From positions 1 through 5,290 of the forward strand of contig DFKL01000145.1 of NCBI GenBank assembly GCA_002373535.1: 5,290 bases of DNA, written 5' to 3'. This document shows, piece after piece, positions 1 to 5,290 of the stretch (its first letter is position 1; every line of letters begins with the position of its first letter). The DNA is from Prevotellaceae bacterium UBA3646 (GTDB lineage: Bacteria > Bacteroidota > Bacteroidia > Bacteroidales > Bacteroidaceae). Below the pieces are notes generated by a model. That model searched no databases, was not told where the DNA came from, and saw only the letters and a program-made list of their open reading frames with translations. Made by a program: the position numbers and the translations under genes.

Positions 1-76
1 TGACAATGCCCTGAAGGTCGCATTCGTAGTCGCGTACCTTGAAAGTGTGCTGATAGTCTTGGTCTGGCTGCTGCAT
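1..76 (-). CDS. Acyl-CoA thioesterase, 4-hydroxybenzoyl-CoA thioesterase-like (partial, N-terminus only)
   Basis: Only the first 25 codons are inside the window; the gene runs off the left edge. The translation starts MQQPDQDYQH and continues TFKVRDYECDLQGIV. The VRDYECDLQGIV stretch matches the first beta strand and loop of hotdog-fold thioesterases of the YbgC/FadM/4HBT group, where the acidic residue in this loop is usually the catalytic one and is followed by Asn-Asn. The truncated 26th codon starts with A, which is compatible with Asn. Such enzymes are cytoplasmic and hydrolyse acyl-CoA or acyl-ACP thioesters. The ATG at 76 is the only ATG in this frame downstream of an in-frame TAA, and it lies shortly after a Bacteroidota -7 box at 99-106. 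It is divergent from the lipid acyltransferase gene, so the two may share a regulatory region. The identification rests on a short fragment, so the exact substrate is unknown. Confidence 0.72.
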   Translation of the reverse strand, partial: MQQPDQDYQHTFKVRDYECDLQGIV

Positions 77-98
77 AGCGTGGCTGTATTTGTGCCTG

Positions 99-106
99 CA
101 AAGTTA
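99..106 (-). promoter_or_regulatory. Bacteroidota -7 promoter box for the thioesterase gene
   Basis: On the minus strand this reads TAACTTTG followed by CA, an exact match to the TAnnTTTG -7 consensus of the Bacteroidota primary sigma factor. Transcription would begin around position 92, leaving a leader of roughly 15 bases before the ATG at 76. No TTTG box is found at the usual 19-21 base spacing, so the -33 element is weak or absent. Confidence 0.55.
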
Positions 107-160
107 ATGCTTTATTGCAAGAATTTGTCCCTTGATGGAGGTTTAATGAATATTTTGTCT

Positions 161-168
161 TATTTTTG
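161..168 (+). promoter_or_regulatory. Candidate Bacteroidota -7 box for the acyltransferase-Stealth-GT2 operon
   Basis: The sequence TATTTTTG matches TAnnTTTG exactly. It would place the transcription start near 174, about 19 bases before the ATG at 193, which also argues against translation starting at the upstream TTG at 166. There is no good TTTG at the expected -33 spacing, and the surrounding DNA is T-rich, so a chance match is possible. A second, one-base-short variant (TATTTTG) lies at 151-157. Confidence 0.4.
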
Positions 169-192
169 TGTACTGGAGTTAATAACGGGGCA

Positions 193-1068
193 ATGGCTGA
201 AGTTCATCATAGGCATCGTATAATGAGAGTACTGGCGGGGCTACCGCTGGGGGTGTTGTATGTGGTAAGCGACGTGGGATACGTGGTCCTGTACTATATA
301 GTGAGGTATAGACGGAGGGTGGTGCGAAGTAACCTGGAGAGGGTGTTCGGGGAGATGTCGCGGGCTGAGATCGTGAAAATCGAAAAGGGGTTCTATCGTA
401 GCATTTGTGACGTCTTCATCGAGGCTTTCAAGACACTGAACATCTCGGACGAGGAACTGAGGGAGAGGGTCGAGGTGAGGAATTGTGAGTTGCCGGAGCG
501 TATTGCTGCACAGGGAAGAAGCTGTCTGATGCTGCTTGGGCACTGCGGTTGCTGGGAATGGTGTCAGGAGATTTGCACGAGGTACAGGTGGCCGAGACGT
601 AACGGGGAACTGTACAAGAGGCTTAGCAGTGCTTATTTCGGTTCTCTGATGCATGAGATACGGAGTCACTGGGATACGGAGCAAGTGGAGATGAACAGGG
701 CGGTACGGACCTTGCTGAAATGGAGCGGTGAGGGTGTGCCTTTCCTGATGGGCTTCATCTGTGACCAGAGGCCAGACTCGACGCCTAAAGGGATGACCCG
801 GTTTATGGGTCAGGAGACGTGGTTTGTGCCCGGGGCTGAGGAGATAGGGCGTAAGATAGGGGCTGAGCTGATATATCTAGACGTGGAGCGTACGGGGCGC
901 GGTCATTACAGACTGACGTTCCGCGAACTGGACATTACTGATGAGGTGAGGAATGAGAAGTATCCGCTGACCGTGAGGTTCTGGCAGTTGCTGGAGGTGA
1001 CGGTACGACGCCAGCCTGAGATTTGGCTGTGGTCGCACAAAAGGTGGAAGAATAACGGTTGGGTATGA
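193..1068 (+). CDS. LpxL/HtrB-like lipid A (lysophospholipid) acyltransferase
   Basis: This 291-residue protein belongs to the LpxL/LpxM/HtrB family, inner-membrane enzymes that transfer a secondary fatty acyl chain onto lipid A precursors on the cytoplasmic face. One N-terminal hydrophobic segment lies at about residues 12-35, followed by a basic RYRRRVVRSNL stretch typical of Bacteroidota members. The HX4E catalytic signature is intact in LGHCGCWEW (His117, Glu122). Further family blocks are DQRPDSTPKG (191-200), FMGQETWFVPGAEEIGRKIG (204-223) and PEIWLWSHKRWK (275-286), and the length is typical. The ATG at 193 is preferred over an in-frame TTG at 166 because it follows the -7 box at 161-168; an ATG at 223 (MRVLAGLPLG) also aligns well with family N-termini. 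The stop overlaps the next start as ATGA, indicating translational coupling to the Stealth gene. The fatty-acid donor and position acylated cannot be told, and an ornithine-lipid or other surface-lipid acceptor is possible. Confidence 0.88.
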   Translation: MAEVHHRHRIMRVLAGLPLGVLYVVSDVGYVVLYYIVRYRRRVVRSNLERVFGEMSRAEIVKIEKGFYRSICDVFIEAFKTLNISDEELRERVEVRNCELPERIAAQGRSCLMLLGHCGCWEWCQEICTRYRWPRRNGELYKRLSSAYFGSLMHEIRSHWDTEQVEMNRAVRTLLKWSGEGVPFLMGFICDQRPDSTPKGMTRFMGQETWFVPGAEEIGRKIGAELIYLDVERTGRGHYRLTFRELDITDEVRNEKYPLTVRFWQLLEVTVRRQPEIWLWSHKRWKNNGWV

Positions 1069-1997
1069 AAATAGATGTCGTTATCACTTGGGTTGACGGG
1101 AATGATCCTGTGCTGAATGCCAAAAGGGCTGAATATGCGGGGAACGGCGATGTCCTGAAAAGGGACGAGATAGGAGGTGCCACGAGATTTGCGAACGTGG
1201 GAGAGATTTACTGGTGTGTGAGGTCGATTAACAAGTTTATCCCGTGGGTGAACAAAATCTACATCGTGACGGACGGACAGAATCCTGAGGTAGAGAGCAG
1301 GATTCCCGTGGAAATAGTGGATCACAGGACTATCTTCCGTGGATATGAGCGGTACTTGCCGTTGTTCAACTCGTCTGCCATTGCTACCATGTTGTGGAGG
1401 ATACCTGGCCTTGAGGAACACTTTATATATTTCAACGATGACATCATCCTGTGCAGACCTTTGCTGCCGACGGATTTCTTTGTGGAAGAGAAGGTTGCCG
1501 TTCTGTATGGAAAACCGGCCGTGACATGGTGGACTCAACTGAGGTATCGTATCAAGCCTTTCATCATGCACGAGGACAAGATTAATCCTTGCCAAGAGAT
1601 GCTGAACACGGTGTACATGATGGGGGGAAGCTACTTCTTTCCGCGTGTATTCCATGCTCCGCGTTCGTTTTTCAAAAGTGTATATGGCGAATATTATGAA
1701 ACGCATCCGGAGGCGCTGGACAGGAACTTGTCCTGTCGTTTCCGCAACGAGAGGCAATTCAGGCCTGACGTGGTGTGTTTCATGCTAATGCTGAAGCGTG
1801 GAATGCTGAAATACAGAAATCCTAAGGGGGAACTGCTGGAGTATAACCCCGGTGGCGGCATGAAGCGGCTGGTGCGTAAGATGAGGATGATAACAGGGAA
1901 GGGAAAGTGTAAGTTCGTGAACATGAACAGTCTGGACAAGGTGACGCCGGAGATGTTTGAGTACATAAAGGGTATAATGAAAAAAATACTGGCGTAA
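1065..1997 (+). CDS. Stealth-family sugar-phosphate transferase (capsule-type phosphotransferase)
   Basis: Stealth proteins transfer hexose-1-phosphate from a nucleotide sugar to a glycan, making phosphodiester-linked surface polysaccharide. Conserved region CR1 is visible at residues 3-12 (IDVVITWVDG). CR2 spans about 41-139: RFANVGEIYWCVRSINKF, IPWVNKIYIVTDGQNP, VEIVDHR, LPLFNSSAIA and the acidic FIYFNDD (Asn124, Asp125, Asp126), then DFF. A CR3-like block covers about 196-237, with FHAPRSFF and CRFRNERQF. CR4 is weak: the tail has KFVNMNSLDKVTPEMFEYI where a clearer Asn-Asp signature would be expected. At 310 residues it is at the short end of the family. The ATG at 1065 overlaps the acyltransferase stop in ATGA; a TTG two codons upstream is possible but unneeded. 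The glycosyltransferase gene follows after three bases. Donor sugar and acceptor are unknown. No membrane segment is evident, so it is probably cytoplasmic or peripheral. Confidence 0.87.
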   Translation: MKIDVVITWVDGNDPVLNAKRAEYAGNGDVLKRDEIGGATRFANVGEIYWCVRSINKFIPWVNKIYIVTDGQNPEVESRIPVEIVDHRTIFRGYERYLPLFNSSAIATMLWRIPGLEEHFIYFNDDIILCRPLLPTDFFVEEKVAVLYGKPAVTWWTQLRYRIKPFIMHEDKINPCQEMLNTVYMMGGSYFFPRVFHAPRSFFKSVYGEYYETHPEALDRNLSCRFRNERQFRPDVVCFMLMLKRGMLKYRNPKGELLEYNPGGGMKRLVRKMRMITGKGKCKFVNMNSLDKVTPEMFEYIKGIMKKILA

Positions 1998-2000
1998 AAA

Positions 2001-2855
2001 ATGGCGGCTGTTTCCGTAATCGTCCCGATATATAACGTGGAAAGGTATCTGGCGCGTGCGCTGGACAGTTTGCTGGCGCAGTCGGTGCGGGACTGGGAGG
2101 CTATCCTGGTGAACGACGGGTCTACGGACGGATGTGACGTGATTGTGGACCGGTATGCGACCAAGGACGGGAGGTTCAGGGCGATAAACTGCAGGAACGG
2201 TGGTGTTTCGGCTGCAAGGAACCGCGGCATGGAGATTGCCACGGGGAAGTATGTGATGTTCCTGGACGGTGATGATTTCCTGCATCCGCAGGCTATGGAA
2301 CTTTGCATTACCGCTGCCGAACGAGACGGGAGTGACATGGTGGCGTTTACATACGACAGGAAGTACAGGGTGGTGAACTTGGTAAGGAATGTGATGCACA
2401 TCGGAGATTCGAAGCCGAAATTTGCCCATTACACCGAGCCTGAGTATCTGGTGACGGACAATATATTTGACTATGCCACGGAGTCTTCGCATCCTGGGGG
2501 CACTGACGGGAGGTGGGCGGTAAAGCATTGCCAGCCATGGAGGTGTCTATATAGACGTGAATGTATCAGGAACATCCATTTCATCGAGGGTATCATATAT
2601 GAGGACTTCCCCTGGTGGAGCGAGGTCTTGCTGCGCATTAGGCGCACTACGATATTGAATCTCCCTTTGTATTACTACTACCCTAACCCGGGTAGTTACT
2701 TGTTTTCTGCTGACGGGGGGGTGAAAAAACGGAGTCTGGAAATTGCCATTGCGGCTGCTGAGAAATTGTACAGGAACGTGGACGGGAATGTGCGAAAGGC
2801 GTGGACGGAGAATTTTCTGGTTCTTTTCAAGAGGAAGCTGAGGGGAAAGAGTTGA
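2001..2855 (+). CDS. Family 2 glycosyltransferase (GT-A fold)
   Basis: This 284-residue enzyme is an inverting GT2 glycosyltransferase expected to add one sugar from a nucleotide-sugar donor to a lipid-linked or LPS glycan at the cytoplasmic membrane face. The N-terminus VSVIVPIYNVERYLARALDS (4-23) is the classic GT2 opening, followed by the nucleotide-binding VNDGSTD (37-43), NGGVSAARNRG (66-76) and the metal-binding DGDD (89-92). A likely catalytic-base motif is YEDFPW (200-205). The C-terminal third is less conserved and ends in a basic LFKRKLRGKS, which could help membrane association. The ATG is three bases after the Stealth stop, so the two are almost certainly co-translated. The last 29 bases overlap the end of the oppositely oriented gene. 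Arginine is written mostly with AGG, unlike the minus-strand genes. The sugar specificity cannot be predicted. Confidence 0.92.
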   Translation: MAAVSVIVPIYNVERYLARALDSLLAQSVRDWEAILVNDGSTDGCDVIVDRYATKDGRFRAINCRNGGVSAARNRGMEIATGKYVMFLDGDDFLHPQAMELCITAAERDGSDMVAFTYDRKYRVVNLVRNVMHIGDSKPKFAHYTEPEYLVTDNIFDYATESSHPGGTDGRWAVKHCQPWRCLYRRECIRNIHFIEGIIYEDFPWWSEVLLRIRRTTILNLPLYYYYPNPGSYLFSADGGVKKRSLEIAIAAAEKLYRNVDGNVRKAWTENFLVLFKRKLRGKS

Positions 2856-3744
2856 TGATGTGGTCTGCATTGCTTCCGGGGACGGGCGATGTAGTGGAAT
2901 AGGTGTTGTATGCTGTCTTCTGGAAAGCACCGTCACGGGTAAGTGCCTGAAAGTGTGCGGGGTCATATTCTGCGTCGATGTATCCTCCGTACCATATTAC
3001 ATGGGTGCAATCGTGGTGTATATGGGGCATCTGGTCGAACAGTGCCTTTGCTGTGCGGCTGTGTCTGATGACGTGATAAAAAAGCTGCTGGTGTATAAAG
3101 TAGTCCAATGCCGTGGTTTCGCGTTTCCAGTATTCGTGTATGCATTGACGCCACGCTCCGAGAAGGGGATTGTGTGCCTCGGAGCGTATGAAACAGTTCT
3201 GGACGTATGGGTATGACCCTCGCTCGTCATCGCCGGATATATACATGAAGAACGGCTGCTGAAGGACGAAATCCGGCAAGGGATGTGTCATATAATCCGT
3301 CGCATCCATCCATATCCCTCCATATTTCCATAGGAGTTCGACCCTACAGATGTCTGCGAAATGGGCCGGGCGCATCTTGCCGGACTCCCATATCTGCATA
3401 ATGTGTACCGGCAGGTCTATCCACTGTCTGAGACTTTCGTGGTCTAAGATAACAAGTTCGAGTCCTGAATAATGGCGTATACTGTTCCAGCATGTACGGA
3501 CAAGGGCGGGGGCGTTGTCTGCGCCTTGTAACCATATTGAAAATATACGGGGTGTCTGCCGACAGGAAGGGAGGAAGACGGGCGGGTCTATGACAGGGAT
3601 GTCTGCCACGTAGTCTTCTATGAGCCTGAAATACACGGCACGGCGCCGGGCACGGCGTTGGCGGTCTGGTGCCCAGAGGGGATTGAGGATGTGTCCGTAA
3701 AGGGCGCGCCTAAGATAATATGACAGTCTCCGGAGTGCTGGCAT
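2827..3744 (-). CDS. GT32-like capsular polysaccharide synthesis glycosyltransferase (Caps_synth type)
   Basis: The 305-residue product resembles the capsular polysaccharide synthesis family (PF05704) related to GT32 and mannosyltransferase OCH1. Diagnostic blocks are RIFSIWLQGADNAPALVRTC (66-85), HFADICRVELLWKYGG (128-143) and the DXD-type WMDATD (145-150), with Asp147 and Asp150 the likely metal and donor ligands. The N-terminus is basic and aromatic (LRRLSYYLRRALYGHILNPL), normal for these membrane-associated enzymes. I chose the ATG at 3744, ten bases after the upstream gene's stop; an in-frame TTG at 3792 would add 16 residues and overlap that gene by 38 bases. The family core seems to end near KTAYNTY (276-282), leaving a Ser/Pro/Asn-rich tail of about 23 residues. 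The 3' end overlaps the opposing GT2 gene by 29 bases. It is the second gene of a leftward operon. Substrate is unknown. Confidence 0.85.
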   Translation of the reverse strand: MPALRRLSYYLRRALYGHILNPLWAPDRQRRARRRAVYFRLIEDYVADIPVIDPPVFLPSCRQTPRIFSIWLQGADNAPALVRTCWNSIRHYSGLELVILDHESLRQWIDLPVHIMQIWESGKMRPAHFADICRVELLWKYGGIWMDATDYMTHPLPDFVLQQPFFMYISGDDERGSYPYVQNCFIRSEAHNPLLGAWRQCIHEYWKRETTALDYFIHQQLFYHVIRHSRTAKALFDQMPHIHHDCTHVIWYGGYIDAEYDPAHFQALTRDGAFQKTAYNTYSTTSPVPGSNADHIINSFPSASS

Positions 3745-3754
3745 TATGGCTTGA

Positions 3755-4612
3755 CTATAGTATGTCGCGAAATCTCTGCGGTATCTGGACAACGATCCTT
3801 AGCTCGAACATGGCTGGCTTGTTCCAGGCGTATGGCGGACGGCACCATGTCTGGATAATACGGGCCAGACGTGTCCACTTGTCAAAGTTGCGTGCGGGGA
3901 GTGTATTGACGAAACGGATAGTGCGAGAGCGTTTTGCGATATGCTTGCCCCAGCCTTGAGACGCGCGGTCGCCGTCGTTGGTCCTGGCCTTGATAACATT
4001 GAGGTCTGAATAGCCAAAATGCATCAGGTACAATCCTGTGGCTATATGGAAATTGTGGCCCTTGACGCGATGGAAGCCTGCTCCCCAGATGCACGGACGT
4101 GCCACTATGCAGGGCTTGGTATAACGGGTTCCTATTTGTGCAAAGCGACGCTGGCTGAGAAATGGTTTGTCTGTATGGAGTTCCTGCTCCTCTGGCAGCT
4201 TTTGCCCGAAGTCGAGTCCTAAGGCTGACATGGATATGGATATGTCCTGACGGGAGAGGTATTCTGCCAGGCTGCTGCCGACAGCGGGGTCTACGACAAT
4301 GTATTCGTCTGCGTCGGTTCCGATAACGAGGTCGTAGGTCTGCAACAGTGTGGCTGCTTGTAGGGAGAGGAAACGTAACCGGCCTTTTTCTGCCTTGGTG
4401 ACGTGGTCTCCTATCTTCTCGTGAAGGTGTGTATTGGTGCCTTGGCAGAAGGGGGGGACCTGCTGGTCTGTCCCGTCGAAATAGATATAGAGGTTTTCCT
4501 TGCCCAACTGTCGTCCATAGTATGTCACCCACTTGTGCAGGAAGAAGTCGTCGTTACGGACCATGGTGACTGCTGCAATACGTTTCACGGAGGGGGGCGT
4601 GTGTTCTGGCAT
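3755..4612 (-). CDS. Glycosyltransferase, family 2-like (Glyco_tranf_2_4 / GT92-like)
   Basis: The 285-residue protein opens with IAAVTMVRNDDFFLHKWVTY (12-31), the RNE/RND-x-x-x-L-x-x-W-x-x-Y/H pattern of glycosyltransferases in the PF13704 / GT92-like group. The DXD motif is GTDADEYIVVDP (98-109), with Asp100, Asp102 and Glu103. Later family blocks are GFHRVKGHNF (179-188) and LYLMHFGYSDLNVIKAR (194-210). No signal peptide or membrane span is visible; the C-terminus is basic. It likely transfers a sugar onto a surface glycan at the cytoplasmic face. It is the first gene of a leftward pair, ten bases ahead of the GT32-like gene. It begins at the ATG at 4612, about 14 bases downstream of the start site predicted from the promoter at 4632-4662, so it should be transcribed independently of rpoC. 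Donor and acceptor are unknown. Confidence 0.86.
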   Translation of the reverse strand: MPEHTPPSVKRIAAVTMVRNDDFFLHKWVTYYGRQLGKENLYIYFDGTDQQVPPFCQGTNTHLHEKIGDHVTKAEKGRLRFLSLQAATLLQTYDLVIGTDADEYIVVDPAVGSSLAEYLSRQDISISMSALGLDFGQKLPEEQELHTDKPFLSQRRFAQIGTRYTKPCIVARPCIWGAGFHRVKGHNFHIATGLYLMHFGYSDLNVIKARTNDGDRASQGWGKHIAKRSRTIRFVNTLPARNFDKWTRLARIIQTWCRPPYAWNKPAMFELRIVVQIPQRFRDIL

Positions 4613-4631
4613 AATCTATGATATTCGTATG

Positions 4632-4662
4632 CAAATATACGACTTAATATGTATTGTCCAAA
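4632..4662 (-). promoter_or_regulatory. Bacteroidota promoter driving the leftward glycosyltransferase pair
   Basis: Reading the minus strand, TTTG at 4662-4659 is separated by exactly 19 bases from TATATTTG at 4639-4632. This matches both the -33 TTTG and the -7 TAnnTTTG elements of the Bacteroidota primary sigma factor, at the canonical spacing. The predicted start site is near 4626, giving a leader of about 14 bases before the ATG at 4612. The promoter sits immediately beyond the rpoC terminator. Confidence 0.78.
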
Positions 4663-4670
4663 ATTATAAT

Positions 4671-4703
4671 AAAAAAATCCCCACCTGAAACAGATGGGGA
4701 TTT
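4671..4703 (-). terminator. Rho-independent terminator of rpoC
   Basis: In the leftward transcript, 4703-4695 (AAAUCCCCA) pairs with 4683-4675 (UGGGGAUUU). A U-G wobble (4694 with 4684) and a CUG/CAG extension follow, closed by a UUU loop, giving a continuous 13-pair stem. The U run begins in the stem and continues to 4671, for seven U residues in total, then AU-rich sequence. It starts 23 bases after the rpoC stop. The other strand lacks a T run, so termination should be one-way. Confidence 0.9.
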
Positions 4704-4726
4704 CGTGCTGTATTCGAGGTTTTTGA

Positions 4727-5290
4727 TTAGAACTCGTCAAATTCCTGGGCCGCGCGATGTGTGTTGTAGACGTGGTCGTAGTCTTCACGATTGCCTACTA
4801 CGATCTTGTCGAACTCGCGCAAACCTGTACCTGCAGGTATCAGATGCCCGCAAATCACGTTCTCCTTCATGCCTTCGAGATAGTCGCTCTTGCCGTTGAT
4901 GGCGGCTTCGTTCAGGACCTTTGTGGTTTCCTGGAATGATGCGGCACTCATGAACGAGCCTGTAGCCAACGCGGCACGGGTAATACCCTGGAGTATCTGG
5001 ACGGATGTGGCTGGTACGGCGTCGCGAGCCTGTACGAGTTTCTTGTCCTGGCGCTTCAGCTGGGAATTCTCGTCACGCAGCTTACGGGCTGTTACTATCT
5101 CGCCTCGATGCATCGTCTCACTCTCTCCTGCGTCAATGACTACTTTCTTTCCCCAGATCCGGTCGTTTTCCTCTGCAAATTCGAGTTTGTCGACTATCTG
5201 CATTTCCAGGAAGCGGGTGTCTCCGGGCTCGTCTATCTGTACCTTGCGCATCATCTGGCGTACGATGACCTCGAAGTGCTTGTCGTTGAT
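4727..5290 (-). CDS. rpoC: DNA-directed RNA polymerase subunit beta-prime, C-terminal part (partial)
   Basis: The visible 187 residues are the C-terminus of RpoC, the catalytic subunit partner of RpoB in the core polymerase. The N-terminal portion lies beyond the right edge. The fragment starts INDKHFEVIVRQMMRKVQID and contains the nearly universal ITRAALATGSFMSAASFQET, TKVLNEAAINGKSDYLEGMK and ENVICGHLIPAGTG blocks that form part of the main channel and the omega-binding end. After the conserved GTG comes a short lineage-specific acidic and aromatic tail (LREFDKIVVGNREDYDHVY, then a segment ending EFDEF), longer than the conserved core alone and typical in style for Bacteroidota. The insert between RFLEMQIVDK and QILQGITRAA (about 70 residues, with WGKKVVIDAG and the charged RDENSQLKRQDKK) is also a Bacteroidota-like feature. 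The stop TAA is at 4727-4729, followed by a strong terminator. Codons mostly end in C or G, as expected for a highly expressed gene. Confidence 0.98.
   Translation of the reverse strand: MNDKHFEVIVRQMMRKVQIDEPGDTRFLEMQIVDKLEFAEENDRIWGKKVVIDAGESETMHRGEIVTARKLRDENSQLKRQDKKLVQARDAVPATSVQILQGITRAALATGSFMSAASFQETTKVLNEAAINGKSDYLEGMKENVICGHLIPAGTGLREFDKIVVGNREDYDHVYNTHRAAQEFDEF

Noticed and set aside
906..1757. Long minus-strand open frame of 283 codons opposite the acyltransferase and Stealth genes
   Set aside because: It is antisense to two well-supported genes, has no recognisable motif, and is rich in His, Arg, Gln and Val as expected from a shadow of G-rich coding sequence.
1694..2528. Two overlapping minus-strand open frames (235 and 247 codons) opposite the Stealth and GT2 genes
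   Set aside because: Both are shadows of strongly supported plus-strand genes and show no domain; few stop codons are expected from the strand skew.
2677..2696. Inverted repeat ACTACCC / GGGTAGT with a six-base loop, containing ACCCGGGT
   Set aside because: It lies inside the GT2 coding region (Tyr-Tyr-Pro-Asn-Pro-Gly-Ser-Tyr), has no T tract, and is explained by codon content; no terminator or operator role is supported.
2776..2809. Direct repeat CGTGGACGG occurring twice about 25 bases apart
   Set aside because: Too short and inside coding sequence; likely chance in G-rich codons.
2860..3216. Plus-strand open frame of 118 codons, Cys- and Val-rich, just after the GT2 gene
   Set aside because: It lies entirely antisense to the GT32-like coding region, whose conserved motifs are intact there, and its composition is not protein-like.
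4229..4244. Short tandem ATGGAT/ATATGG-like repeat
   Set aside because: It encodes the alternating Ile-Ser-Ile-Ser-Met-Ser stretch of the glycosyltransferase; only two to three copies, with no sign of phase variation.
3882..4532. Minus-strand frame of 216 codons within the first leftward glycosyltransferase gene
   Set aside because: It is an alternative frame of the real gene, Arg/Pro/His-rich and without motifs, while the chosen frame carries the DXD and RND blocks.
1..5290. tRNA, rRNA, riboswitch, CRISPR array, insertion sequence or attachment site
   Set aside because: Nearly the whole window is coding; the only two gaps (about 116 and 114 bases) hold promoters and one terminator, with no cloverleaf, regular spacer repeats, transposase or terminal inverted repeats seen.

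Overview
The window looks like chromosomal DNA of a member of the Bacteroidota, most likely the order Bacteroidales. Three things point there: a Bacteroidota-type RpoC C-terminus, three promoter -7 boxes of the TAnnTTTG class used by Bacteroidota, and the absence of clear Shine-Dalgarno sequences. The genus cannot be fixed from the sequence alone.

Layout. At the left edge (1-76, minus) is the first 25 codons of a hotdog-fold acyl-CoA thioesterase. It diverges, across a promoter-bearing gap of about 116 bases, from a rightward three-gene operon: an LpxL/HtrB-like lipid A acyltransferase (193-1068), a Stealth-family sugar-phosphate transferase (1065-1997) and a family 2 glycosyltransferase (2001-2855). 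These genes overlap by four bases or are separated by three. Converging on them from the right is a two-gene leftward operon: a glycosyltransferase of the Glyco_tranf_2_4 type (3755-4612), then a GT32-like capsular-polysaccharide-type glycosyltransferase (2827-3744). The two operons overlap tail to tail by 29 bases. At the right edge (4727-5290, minus) is the C-terminal 187 residues of RNA polymerase beta-prime (rpoC), followed by a strong intrinsic terminator. Just past the terminator is a textbook Bacteroidota promoter for the leftward glycosyltransferase pair.

Working together. One lipid acyltransferase, one predicted sugar-phosphate transferase and three glycosyltransferases, with no flippase, polymerase or nucleotide-sugar genes in view, suggest a compact module that builds or decorates a surface glycolipid such as LPS/LOS core. 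Donors and export would have to be supplied from elsewhere. That role is inferred from family membership and context. The window contains no stretch over 300 bases without a gene, and no RNA gene, insertion sequence, CRISPR array or attachment site that I can see. I found no convincing evidence of a wholly new system. The most distinctive points are the LpxL-Stealth translational coupling, the short Stealth protein with a weak C-terminal CR4, and the overlapping convergent operons without a visible terminator.
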